From the NCBI GenBank assembly GCA_025455245.1, contig JALOMX010000037.1, positions 1 to 10,488 of the forward strand: DNA of 10,488 bases, read 5' to 3'. Source of the stretch: Chitinophagaceae bacterium. Its GTDB lineage: Bacteria; Bacteroidota; Bacteroidia; Chitinophagales; Chitinophagaceae. The position numbers and the translations under genes were made by a program. Positions 1 through 6,419 of this stretch are shown here, piece after piece. Numbering within the stretch: position 1 is the first letter of the stretch; every line of letters starts with the position of its first letter. The notes beneath the pieces are model-generated. The model had not been told where the DNA came from. It saw only the letters and a program-made list of their open reading frames with translations, and ran no database searches.

Positions 1-337
1 GAACTGATCGTTGGGAAATTTAAACCGTTTGTTTTTTTGTTGTGTATCATCATTGACAAAGTCATCAAAGCCGGGGGTGGATTGTTTTTCACCGGTATTG
101 ATGCACAAAAGGATATCATGCGCGTTGGCATCATCCTTTTCCGTATAGTGGCTGTCGTTGGTGGCAATTAAGGGTACATTATATTTTTTGGAGAACTTAA
201 TTAATACTTCATTGATCAGGTCCTGTTCCTTCATGTGATGCCTTTGCAGCTCAATAAAATAATCGTCTCCAAAGAGATTGTGCCACCACTGAAATTCTTT
301 TTCGGCTTCATCTTCACCTTTTTGCAAAATGGTTTGA
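1..337 (-). pseudogene. dnaE: DnaE continuation (PHP domain, second half) in the shifted frame; runs off the left edge
   Basis: Reading the minus strand from 337 in the frame that follows removal of one copy of the 26-bp duplication gives an uninterrupted DnaE sequence: QTILQKGEDEAEKEFQWW, then a segment with FGDDYFIELQRHHM, then IATNDSHYTEKDDANAHDIL, then LLCINTGEKQST, and open to position 1 with codons exactly filling the window. These are typical conserved PHP-domain blocks of DnaE; the ATNDSHY motif contributes a conserved metal-site Asp/His. With one repeat copy deleted, 848 down to 1 is one open frame of about 274 codons, and the finger, palm and tau-binding parts of the roughly 1,100-1,500-residue polymerase would lie to the left of the window. 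As written in this sequence the piece has no start of its own, so it is marked as a broken part of dnaE. Confidence 0.85.
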
Positions 338-848
338 GGTACATAAGCCCCAATGCAACAAGTGGTACATAAGCCCCAATGCAACAAGTGGTTGCAATTA
401 AGCCTTCGTGATATTTTTCGATAAGGCCTTTATCAATACGGGGATACTTGCTGTACATCCCTTCAATATACCCGAGCGACGTGAGTTTCACAAGGTTTTC
501 GTAACCCTTTTTATTTTTAGCAAGCAGCACCTGATGATATCGTTTATCCTTATCATCTTTGGTAAATGTTTTACGGAAACGATCTTCTACCACATAAAAT
601 TCACAACCGATAATAGGTTTGATTACCGGCTCAAATTTTTCATTGCCGTCTTCATCGCGTCCTGCCGGTTTTGTTTTTTTCCAGGCTTCGGCAACAAATT
701 CGAATGCACCAAACATGTTACCATGGTCAGTCATGGCAATGGCAGGCATATCACATTTTGCGGCTTTTTTGTAGAGTGATTCTATGGAAGCGGCCCCGTC
801 AAGCAACGAATATTGGGTATGGACATGGAGATGTGAAAATCGGTTCAT
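231..848 (-). CDS. dnaE: DNA polymerase III subunit alpha (DnaE), N-terminal PHP-domain part, prematurely stopped by a frameshift
   Basis: This is the beginning of the replicative polymerase catalytic subunit. The protein opens MNRFSHLHVHTQYSLLDG, a classic DnaE PHP-domain start, with the metal-site HLHVH at residues 6-10, TDHGN at 40-44 and a GCEFYVVEDRF block further on. I chose the ATG at 848 because bacterial DnaE proteins normally begin a few residues before SHLHVHT; the reading frame runs open to 911 but that extension looks non-coding. The frame is correct through about residue 162 (GLIATTCCIGAYVP). There an exact 26-bp tandem duplication shifts it, giving an unrelated tail and a TGA at 231-233, so about 205 residues as read. 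The true continuation is in another frame down to position 1. Divergent from the NlpC/P60 gene. Family assignment is certain; whether the break is biological or an assembly error is not. Confidence 0.9.
   Translation of the reverse strand: MNRFSHLHVHTQYSLLDGAASIESLYKKAAKCDMPAIAMTDHGNMFGAFEFVAEAWKKTKPAGRDEDGNEKFEPVIKPIIGCEFYVVEDRFRKTFTKDDKDKRYHQVLLAKNKKGYENLVKLTSLGYIEGMYSKYPRIDKGLIEKYHEGLIATTCCIGAYVPLVALGLMYLKPFCKKVKMKPKKNFSGGTISLETIILLSCKGIT
338..389. repeat. Exact 26-bp tandem duplication inside dnaE
   Basis: Positions 338-363 and 364-389 are identical, each beginning GGTACATAAGCCCC and ending CAACAAGT, with three further bases (390-392) of partial match. Because 26 is not a multiple of three, the duplication moves dnaE out of frame; deleting either copy restores a perfect DnaE reading frame (GAYVP joined to QTILQKG). 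No third copy and no flanking mobile-element signature are visible. The exactness points to a very recent event, or to an assembly or sequencing artefact. Confidence 0.95.
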
Positions 849-1204
849 AGCAAAATCAATACGGCAAAATAACTTCAAATACCTCCTAATTTTTTTGAAA
901 GTTATCCGCATTTTTCATTCACTGTGAAGCAGGATGTTTATGTTAAAAAAATGCAAAAACTTTGTAACTTATTGGAATTCAATGCCTTTTGTCAAAGGTA
1001 ATTGTCAGTTTTTCATAGGTTATTTACCCCTAACTTTGCGCCAATTCAAAAAATTGAACATCACACCGGTTTTCGTTTTTCCGGATTTGATTTTTGCACT
1101 CGCACACCTGAGGTAATGGTTGACCCCGACATTTAAAACATAAATTAAAACAACTAAGTACTTTTTAACAGGGATAATCGTTTTATCACCCGAAAAAGGT
1201 TTGA
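849..1204. other. Divergent intergenic region between dnaE and the NlpC/P60 gene
   Basis: No credible gene is visible in these 356 bases; the short plus-strand frame at 934-1116 has no recognisable protein character. The stretch is A/T-rich. On the dnaE side it holds an isolated AGGAGGT (minus strand, 887-881), and at 918-928 a small palindrome, TTCAC-T-GTGAA. On the NlpC side it holds a candidate -7 promoter box at 1031-1038, which would leave a leader of about 160 nt before the ATG at 1205. No riboswitch-like structure was recognised in that leader. Confidence 0.6.
1008..1038 (+). promoter_or_regulatory. Candidate Bacteroidota-type promoter for the NlpC/P60 gene
   Basis: TAACTTTG at 1031-1038 matches the Bacteroidota -7 consensus TAnnTTTG exactly. 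About 19 bases upstream lies GTTTTT (1008-1013), a weak version of the -33 TTTG element. Transcription would start near 1044-1046. The -7 match is good and the -33 match is poor, so this is tentative. Confidence 0.4.
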
Positions 1205-1909
1205 ATGAAATTGAAAATATTTTTTGCAGTTACAGTGGCCATGTTCTGTGGTCTAATGGTACAGGCTCAGCAACCTGCTGCTAAAACTCAGCAAACTGTA
1301 GTTGCCAAACAATTGCCGTTACCAACCGGAAAACTTTCTGATCCTGTTTTACTCGAACAGGATAATACGCAGGTTTCGGTATTTGACCGCACCATGAACT
1401 ACCTTGGTAAAAATCTTCGCCAATCATTTGAAATAACGCTCGAGACTTTTCTTCCTTTTCAGTTTAAGTATGCCATCATGCTGAACGAATCGGTAGAGAA
1501 GCTGACAAATGTTTCATTGTATAAGGCCATAGACGAGTGGTATGGTACCCGTTACCGTTATGGCGGCACTTCCCACAAAGGCATCGATTGCAGTGCATTT
1601 ATGCAGGTGCTTGGTCAATATGCCTTCGGATGGATGCTTCCCCGTACTGCAAGGGAGCAATATGCAAGTCTGAAAAGGATTTCAAAAGAAGAATTGAAAG
1701 AAGGAGATCTTGTTTTCTTCAATACCACCGGCGGGGTAAGCCATGTAGGTATGTATCTTCAGAATGGCAAGTTTATTCATTCTTCATCTTCACAGGGCGT
1801 TTCTATCAGTGATCTCGATGATCAGTATTGGAAAGCACGTTTCATTGGTGCGCGTCGTGCACCTTCCAATCAGGAAATGAACGGTTTGATCAAGTCGGAT
1901 CTCAACTAA
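1205..1909 (+). CDS. Secreted NlpC/P60-family cell-wall peptidase
   Basis: A 234-residue exported hydrolase. Residues 1-21 form a signal peptide (MKLKIFFAVTVAMFCGLMVQA), followed by a Gln/Ala/Pro-rich linker and a region of about 60 residues (roughly 45-105) I cannot assign. The NlpC/P60 domain fills residues 110-220: YRYGGTSHKGIDCSAF with the catalytic Cys129, GDLVFF, GGVSHVGMYL with His180, and KFIHSSSSQGV with the third polar residue His192. Family members cleave peptide stems of peptidoglycan, typically D-gamma-glutamyl-meso-diaminopimelate bonds, in the periplasm during wall remodelling. There is no SH3 or LysM domain, so wall targeting is not explained by a known binding module. It faces the M1 peptidase gene tail to tail, with the stop codons overlapping. 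The start is the only ATG that gives a proper signal peptide. The gene could also be called Spr/NlpC-like; the exact substrate is inferred from family only. Confidence 0.9.
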   Translation: MKLKIFFAVTVAMFCGLMVQAQQPAAKTQQTVVAKQLPLPTGKLSDPVLLEQDNTQVSVFDRTMNYLGKNLRQSFEITLETFLPFQFKYAIMLNESVEKLTNVSLYKAIDEWYGTRYRYGGTSHKGIDCSAFMQVLGQYAFGWMLPRTAREQYASLKRISKEELKEGDLVFFNTTGGVSHVGMYLQNGKFIHSSSSQGVSISDLDDQYWKARFIGARRAPSNQEMNGLIKSDLN

Positions 1910-3582
1910 GGATTTACAGCTTTATACATTACGTACAGGTTGGGGTTCCATTCTGTTTCGCAGGCTACTTCATTCAATTGGGTTGGAATGGTGGTCCATT
2001 CTTTTGTAATCCACATCCATTGTCCTTTTCCCTGATCTGAAGGCATCCAAATCCTCATCGTCAGGCCGGGTACTCCATTGGTAATTCTTGCAGATAATTG
2101 CCCTGACTTGATTTTCCATTCCACTACCGGGATCTTTGTGTCACGAAGGTATTGATCAAAGAAAGGCTGAAGCTTTGAACCGAACCCGGAAATTTCCATG
2201 ATATACTTTTCTACCTGTTGGGTCGTTACCGTTTGATGATAGAAAACCTTATTCAATCCACGCAGCATTTGTCTGAAAAGTGAATCGTTTTGCATCATGG
2301 TACGAAGGGTGTGAATCATGTTGGAACCCTTGTAGTACATATCGCCGCTTCCGCCTTTGTTAACGCCGTATGGACCGATTACAGGACGGTCGTTTACAAT
2401 ATTTCTCCTGATTCCCTGCGCATATGCATTCGCTGCGTCAAGCCCGCTTTTGCATTGGGTAAACAAAACCTCAGTGTAATTGGTGAATCCTTCATGCACC
2501 CACATATCTGCAATATCCTTGGTGGTAATGTTGTTTCCGAACCATTCATGCCCGCTTTCATGTATTATTATAAAATCCCATTCGTTTCCCCATCCGGTAC
2601 CGCTCAGGTCTCTGCCCATATAGCCATTCATGAATTTATTTCCATAGGCTATATTGCTTTGATGTTCCATGCCAAGATGCGGCGATTCCACCATTTTAAA
2701 ATCGTCCTCATAAAAAGGATAGGGGCCCAGCCAGAATTCAAAGCACTTCAGCATCGGACGCACTTGCCTGAACTGTTCTTTGGCCTTTGCAAGGTTATAA
2801 TCCAAAACCCAATAACTCAGGTTCAGGTTTCCTTCTTCCCCCTGAAATACTTCCTCAAAATTTTCGTAAGCGCCAATATAGGGTACAATATTGTATGCGT
2901 TGATCGGGTTGCGGACTTCCCAACGGTGGATGGCTTTACCACCATGTTCAATGGTGCTTATGTGTTTTCCGTTTCCTACCCCCATCAGGTTTTGTGGGGT
3001 TATTATGGTCAGCGAAGCCCCCTCATCGGGCTCATCGCTTTGATGGTCTTTGCATGGGTACCAAACCGAGGCCCCAAGCCCCTGACAGGCAACACTCATC
3101 CACGGGCGGCCTTCTTCATCACGGCTCCATATCCATCCACCATCCCATGGAGGACGTTTAGCTTCTCTTGGTTTGCCATGATAATAAATAGAAAGAAAGA
3201 AATCCTGTCTGCCGCTTGTTTGAAGGAATGCCGGAAATTCGATCATAGCAGTATTCCCTTCGCGTGTAAATGGCAATTTGTTTCCCTGAAACAGTATGCT
3301 GTCAACTACCATCGGTTGTTGCAAATCAATCTGCATGACGCGTCCGGCATTTCCACTGAATTTAATGGTGTTGCGGCCTTTCAGGGTTTTGTTTTCAAAA
3401 TCCGGTTCTACTTCCAGATCATATCGCTTTACATCCCACCATGTGCGTTTTTCATTTAAAGTTCCCCTTAAAGAATCTGCCCTGCTAAATGCCGGGCCTG
3501 TACTGCTTTGTGCAAAAAGGTATCCTGAGGTTAAAATCAACCCGCAGGTTGAAATGTAATTTATTTTTGAAAGGAAGTTCAT
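1906..3582 (-). CDS. Secreted M1-family zinc metallopeptidase (aminopeptidase N-like, short form)
   Basis: A 558-residue protein with a signal peptide of about 25 residues (MNFLSKINYIS..., ending near LFAQ). An N-terminal beta domain (about 40-235) is followed by the catalytic domain. It contains the gluzincin signature HESGH (His341, Glu342, His345), with the third zinc ligand Glu364 in WVHEGFTNY, giving HExxH-X18-E. A GMEH segment at 304-307 stands where M1 aminopeptidases carry GxMEN, and Tyr416 in MYYKGSNM is the likely transition-state-stabilising tyrosine. It ends about 200 residues after the zinc site, so the large C-terminal helical domain of PepN/ERAP-type enzymes is missing; only a small beta-like tail remains (about 500-558). 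It probably trims peptides in the periplasm or outside the cell. An upstream ATG at 3627 would add 15 residues that overlap a hairpin and spoil the signal peptide, so I prefer 3582. It lies 78 bp downstream of msrA on the same strand. Confidence 0.9.
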   Translation of the reverse strand: MNFLSKINYISTCGLILTSGYLFAQSSTGPAFSRADSLRGTLNEKRTWWDVKRYDLEVEPDFENKTLKGRNTIKFSGNAGRVMQIDLQQPMVVDSILFQGNKLPFTREGNTAMIEFPAFLQTSGRQDFFLSIYYHGKPREAKRPPWDGGWIWSRDEEGRPWMSVACQGLGASVWYPCKDHQSDEPDEGASLTIITPQNLMGVGNGKHISTIEHGGKAIHRWEVRNPINAYNIVPYIGAYENFEEVFQGEEGNLNLSYWVLDYNLAKAKEQFRQVRPMLKCFEFWLGPYPFYEDDFKMVESPHLGMEHQSNIAYGNKFMNGYMGRDLSGTGWGNEWDFIIIHESGHEWFGNNITTKDIADMWVHEGFTNYTEVLFTQCKSGLDAANAYAQGIRRNIVNDRPVIGPYGVNKGGSGDMYYKGSNMIHTLRTMMQNDSLFRQMLRGLNKVFYHQTVTTQQVEKYIMEISGFGSKLQPFFDQYLRDTKIPVVEWKIKSGQLSARITNGVPGLTMRIWMPSDQGKGQWMWITKEWTTIPTQLNEVACETEWNPNLYVMYKAVNP

Positions 3583-3619
3583 AAAAATAAAAATGCAACA
3601 TAATAAAAATATGTTGCAT
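3583..3619 (-). terminator. Stem-loop with T-rich tail between msrA and the M1 peptidase gene
   Basis: On the minus strand a perfect 9-bp stem ATGCAACAT/ATGTTGCAT (arms 3611-3619 and 3593-3601) with a 9-base A/T loop is followed directly by a T-rich run, TTTTATTTTT, which ends at the M1 peptidase ATG at 3582. It resembles an A/T-rich intrinsic terminator for msrA. Because the U-tract is also the M1 translation-initiation region, it could instead act as a leader structure limiting read-through or ribosome entry. The stem has only three G/C pairs, so termination would be partial at best. Confidence 0.5.
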
Positions 3620-3660
3620 CCATTCATTCCTTAGGATATACTTAACGGAAGACAAAATGT

Positions 3661-4332
3661 TTATTCCGATGATCTGAGTTTTTGGGCAAATACCTTTCTG
3701 AATTTATCAAGCTTCGGCTTTATTACATAACTGCAATACCCGTAATTAGGATTGTTTGCATAAAATTTCTGATGGTAATTTTCGGCTGCATAGAAGTTTT
3801 TCCATGCGCTAATCTCCGTTACGATTTTGTTGTCGTATGCGCCGCTTTTATCAAGTTCATTTTTGTAGAATACAGCCTTTTCCCTTTGCTCTTCGCTATG
3901 ATAAAAAATAGCGCTTCTGTATTGTGGGCCTTCATCAGCTCCTTGTTTGTTGAGTGTAGTGGGATCATGAACCTGGAAGAAAACTTCAAGCAGTTCGTCA
4001 AAACTGATCAGTTGAGGATCGAAAATGATCTGAACGACTTCTGCATGCCCTGTTTTTTTTCCGCAAACCTCTTCATAGGTCGGATTCTTTACATGTCCGC
4101 CGCTATAGCCGCTTGTTACTTTTTGTACACCCTTTAGTTCACTGAAAATAGCTTCCGTGCACCAGAAACATCCGGTTCCGAAAGTTGCCGTATCGGTTGA
4201 CATATCCATATTAAAATACATTTGTTTGGAGGTAATTAATGCAGTTGAATTTTGATTGCTTCCGCAGCCCAACAAGGAAAATCCACTTACAATTGCGGCA
4301 CTTAAAAAATTCAGGTATCCCATATTTACCAT
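3661..4332 (-). CDS. msrA: Peptide-methionine (S)-S-oxide reductase MsrA, lipoprotein form
   Basis: A 223-residue enzyme that reduces the S-epimer of oxidised methionine in proteins. Residues 1-23 form a lipoprotein signal peptide ending in the lipobox LLGC (Cys23 lipidated), so it is predicted to be membrane-anchored and to repair periplasmic or outer-membrane proteins. The MsrA domain spans about 47-210: the active-site motif GCFWC with nucleophile Cys55, GYSGGHVKNPTYEEVC, GHAEVVQ, QYRSAIFYH, AENYHQKF and the C-terminal GYCSYV with a probable resolving Cys200. No MsrB domain is fused. The start is the ATG at 4332, with an in-frame ATG at 4323 equally possible. It lies 78 bp upstream of the M1 peptidase gene on the same strand, separated by a terminator-like hairpin, and is divergent from kynureninase. 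Electrons presumably come from an exported thioredoxin-like system, which is not seen here. Confidence 0.95.
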   Translation of the reverse strand: MVNMGYLNFLSAAIVSGFSLLGCGSNQNSTALITSKQMYFNMDMSTDTATFGTGCFWCTEAIFSELKGVQKVTSGYSGGHVKNPTYEEVCGKKTGHAEVVQIIFDPQLISFDELLEVFFQVHDPTTLNKQGADEGPQYRSAIFYHSEEQREKAVFYKNELDKSGAYDNKIVTEISAWKNFYAAENYHQKFYANNPNYGYCSYVIKPKLDKFRKVFAQKLRSSE

Positions 4333-4498
4333 TCTATTTCGGCTGTAAAATTGGTTAATAGCAGTTGATTCAAAATGTTAAGTCCGGCAATTTAAAAGCT
4401 TTAACGCCTCTTTTACAGTAATTGTGGGAGGTCTGTTTTGTGAAAAGATTCTTAAAATCCATTTTGGAACGCTATTCCTGTCATTTTTAAAGACTTCT

Positions 4499-4513
4499 GT
4501 TCTTTGAAAGAAC
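4499..4513. promoter_or_regulatory. Perfect 15-bp palindrome upstream of kynU (candidate operator)
   Basis: GTTCTTT-G-AAAGAAC, with 7-bp arms around one central base, sits 31 bp before the kynureninase ATG at 4545 in the divergent kynU/msrA region. The one-base centre rules out an RNA hairpin but suits a dimeric DNA-binding regulator. No regulator gene is adjacent, and a 7-bp palindrome can occur by chance in 10 kb, so this is only a candidate. Confidence 0.3.
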
Positions 4514-4544
4514 GTGGTTAATATTGCGGTCTGTAAACAACAGC

Positions 4545-5807
4545 ATGATGTCATACGAAAGCACCGAAGCATTTGCACTCCAAATGGATCGCGAGGATCC
4601 TTTATCCGGATTCAGGGCACAGTTTCATTTCCCGAAACATTTGGGAAAAGATGTAATTTATTTCTGCGGAAACAGTTTGGGTTTGCAACCAAAGTCGGCT
4701 AAAAATGCCATTGAAAATGAACTTGAGACCTGGCAGCAGCTTGCGGTTGGGGGATATTTTGGCGGTCCTAATCCCTGGCTTACGTATCATGAGAAATGCA
4801 TCCCTTTTCTGCAAAAATGGGTTGGGGCAGAGGCATCGGAACTTACTGTAATGAATGCCCTTACCGTAAACCTTCACCTGATGATGCTGAGTTTTTACCG
4901 ACCTGATAAGAACCGTTACAAGATCATCATGGAAGCAGGCGCTTTTCCAAGTGATATGTATGCGGTAGAAACGCAGGTTAAGCATTACGGATTTGATCCT
5001 GAGGATGCCATAATAGAGGTTGCGCCCCGGGAGGGAGAAAAATTGCTGAGAAAAGAAGACATTTTAAATGCTATTGATAAGGCAGGTGATTCGCTTGCCC
5101 TTGCCATGTTCAGCGGTATGAATTATTACACGGGTCAGTTTTTTCCTATCCGTGAAATAACTGCCGCCGCGCATGGGGTGGGGGCCCTTGCCGGTTTTGA
5201 TCTTGCCCATGTGGCAGGAAATATACCTGTCCATCTGCATGACTGGCAGGTAGATTTTGCAGTTTGGTGTTCTTATAAATACCTGAATGCCGGGCCGGGT
5301 GCCGTGGGTGGTGTGTTTGTGCATCAGAAGCATGCCGGAAAGCAGGAAACACCCCGCTTGGGCGGATGGTGGGGAAATGATGAAAAAATCCGTTTTAAAA
5401 TGGAAAAGGGATTTGTACCCAAACCGGACGCAAGCGGTTGGTGTATGAGCACCTCTCAGGTTTTCAATACCGTTTGCCTGAAAGCTTCATTGGAAATGCT
5501 GGATGCTGCAGGCCCTGAAAATCTTCGGGCCAAAAGCATTGCCCTTACAGGGTATCTTGAATTTCTGTTGTCCAGATTATCCAACCTGGATTTCGAAATC
5601 ATTACGCCTTCCAATCCGGAAGAGAGAGGGGCGCAATTAAGTTTATTCTTTAAGGAAAAGGGAAGACAAATTCACGATGCCATGCTGGAAAGAGGGATTG
5701 TGGTAGATTACAGGGAGCCGGGTGTAATCAGGGTGGCACCGGCGCCGGCATACTGCGGTTATCTGGATGTTTTCCGTTTCTATGAGATTTTAAGGGATCA
5801 ATTTTAG
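4545..5807 (+). CDS. kynU: Kynureninase
   Basis: A 420-residue PLP-dependent enzyme of fold type I that splits L-kynurenine to anthranilate plus alanine, or 3-hydroxykynurenine to 3-hydroxyanthranilate plus alanine. It acts in the cytosol in tryptophan breakdown and in de novo NAD synthesis from tryptophan. Visible hallmarks in order: YFCGNSLGLQPKSA near the N-terminus, MNALTVNLHLM, GAFPSDMYAVETQ, GFDLAHVAGNIPVHLHDW (cofactor Asp and substrate site), the PLP-binding Lys245 in CSYKYLNAGPG, RLGGWWGND, and GWCMSTSQVFNT. The length matches bacterial kynureninases of about 416 residues. Start: ATG at 4545 or the adjacent ATG at 4548; a TTG at 4524 would add seven unlikely residues. The other pathway genes (tryptophan or indoleamine dioxygenase, kynurenine 3-monooxygenase, 3-hydroxyanthranilate dioxygenase) are not in the window, so it seems to be a single-gene unit. 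Confidence 0.96.
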   Translation: MMSYESTEAFALQMDREDPLSGFRAQFHFPKHLGKDVIYFCGNSLGLQPKSAKNAIENELETWQQLAVGGYFGGPNPWLTYHEKCIPFLQKWVGAEASELTVMNALTVNLHLMMLSFYRPDKNRYKIIMEAGAFPSDMYAVETQVKHYGFDPEDAIIEVAPREGEKLLRKEDILNAIDKAGDSLALAMFSGMNYYTGQFFPIREITAAAHGVGALAGFDLAHVAGNIPVHLHDWQVDFAVWCSYKYLNAGPGAVGGVFVHQKHAGKQETPRLGGWWGNDEKIRFKMEKGFVPKPDASGWCMSTSQVFNTVCLKASLEMLDAAGPENLRAKSIALTGYLEFLLSRLSNLDFEIITPSNPEERGAQLSLFFKEKGRQIHDAMLERGIVVDYREPGVIRVAPAPAYCGYLDVFRFYEILRDQF

Positions 5808-5879
5808 CTTTTCTGCCGATTAATTAGCCATATTTCTAACAATATTTGGGTAAATGAGCAAAAAACCTTCTAAATAGTT

Positions 5880-5910
5880 TTTGCAGATTGGTTAAATCTT
5901 CGCACCTTTG
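5880..5910 (+). promoter_or_regulatory. Bacteroidota-type promoter of the rpmB-rpmG-DUF4295 cluster
   Basis: TTTG at 5880-5883 (-33 element), 19 bases, then CACCTTTG at 5903-5910, which matches the phylum's -7 TAnnTTTG at six of eight counted positions apart from the first base. The start would fall near 5916-5918, leaving a leader of about 17 nt that is A-rich (a run of seven A just before the ATG) and without a Shine-Dalgarno motif. Spacing and position are as expected for a strong ribosomal-protein promoter in this phylum. Confidence 0.65.
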
Positions 5911-5933
5911 CCGTCCCAAAAAAATAGAGCATC

Positions 5934-6170
5934 ATGGCAAGAGTATGTCAGGTTACCGGAAGAAAGCCTATCACAGGCAATAAGGTTAGCCACTCCAATA
6001 TCAAAAGCAAGCGTCGTTTTTTGCCCAATTTGCAAAAGAAGCGTTTTTACCTCGCCGAAGAAGACAAGTGGGTTACCCTGAAGCTTACGGCTGATTCCAT
6101 CCGCACCATCAACAAGGTTGGTTTGTACACTGTAGTTAAGCAACTGCGTGCACAGGGCGAACACATTTAA
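5934..6170 (+). CDS. rpmB: 50S ribosomal protein L28 (bL28)
   Basis: A 78-residue basic protein of the large ribosomal subunit, where bL28 sits near the E-site side of the 50S body. It begins [21 protein letters not shown], the characteristic bL28 start, and continues [18 protein letters not shown], with [19 protein letters not shown] near the C-terminus. Only one cysteine is present, so it is the zinc-free form. First gene of a compact cluster: 28 bp before rpmG on the same strand, and preceded by a good Bacteroidota promoter with a short A-rich leader. Length and sequence are typical and nothing is out of order. Confidence 0.97.
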   Translation: MARVCQVTGRKPITGNKVSHSNIKSKRRFLPNLQKKRFYLAEEDKWVTLKLTADSIRTINKVGLYTVVKQLRAQGEHI

Positions 6171-6198
6171 TCTTTAAAAGCTTAAAGCATTATATATC

Positions 6199-6387
6199 AT
6201 GGCAAAAAAATCTAAAGGCAACAGGGTACAGGTAATCCTTGAGTGTACTGAGCACAAGACAAGTGGAATGCCCGGAACAAGCCGTTATATTTCTGAAAAG
6301 AATAAGAAAAATACTCCGGAGCGTCTTGAACTGAAGAAGTATAATCCGATTCTAAAGAAAGTTACCGTTCACAAAGAGATTAAGTAA
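6199..6387 (+). CDS. rpmG: 50S ribosomal protein L33 (bL33), zinc-free form
   Basis: A 62-residue large-subunit protein: [20 protein letters not shown], then [24 protein letters not shown] (quoted only in part: [18 protein letters not shown]) and VTVHKEIK. The bL33 core [20 protein letters not shown] is plain. The two CxxC zinc pairs of the C+ paralogue are absent, with just one Cys, so this is the zinc-independent type. It is slightly longer than the roughly 50-55-residue proteobacterial L33 because of an insertion around TSGMPG, which is usual in Bacteroidota. It follows rpmB by 28 bp and precedes the DUF4295 gene by 67 bp, very likely in one transcript. Confidence 0.96.
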   Translation: MAKKSKGNRVQVILECTEHKTSGMPGTSRYISEKNKKNTPERLELKKYNPILKKVTVHKEIK

Positions 6388-6419
6388 TTGTTTGCAGGTT
6401 GAAGTTTTATTCGTCAGGA

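Noticed and set aside
918..928. TTCAC-T-GTGAA palindrome upstream of dnaE as an operator
   Set aside because: Five-base arms are expected often by chance; no second copy or adjacent regulator supports it.
934..1116. Short plus-strand frame between dnaE and the NlpC/P60 gene
   Set aside because: Phe/Leu-rich translation without recognisable features, and it contains the best promoter-like box of the region.
2290..3459. Long plus-strand frame (389 codons) opposite the M1 peptidase
   Set aside because: It lies wholly antisense to a gene with unmistakable zinc-peptidase motifs, and its own translation shows no domain or compositional sense of a protein.
4378..4578. Minus-strand frame in the msrA/kynU divergent gap
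   Set aside because: Overlaps the kynU start, shows no domain, and begins inside the neighbouring coding region.
6172..6187. CTTTAA-AAGC-TTAAAG hairpin between rpmB and rpmG
   Set aside because: Six A/T-rich pairs only, no T-run after it, and the two genes are almost certainly co-transcribed.
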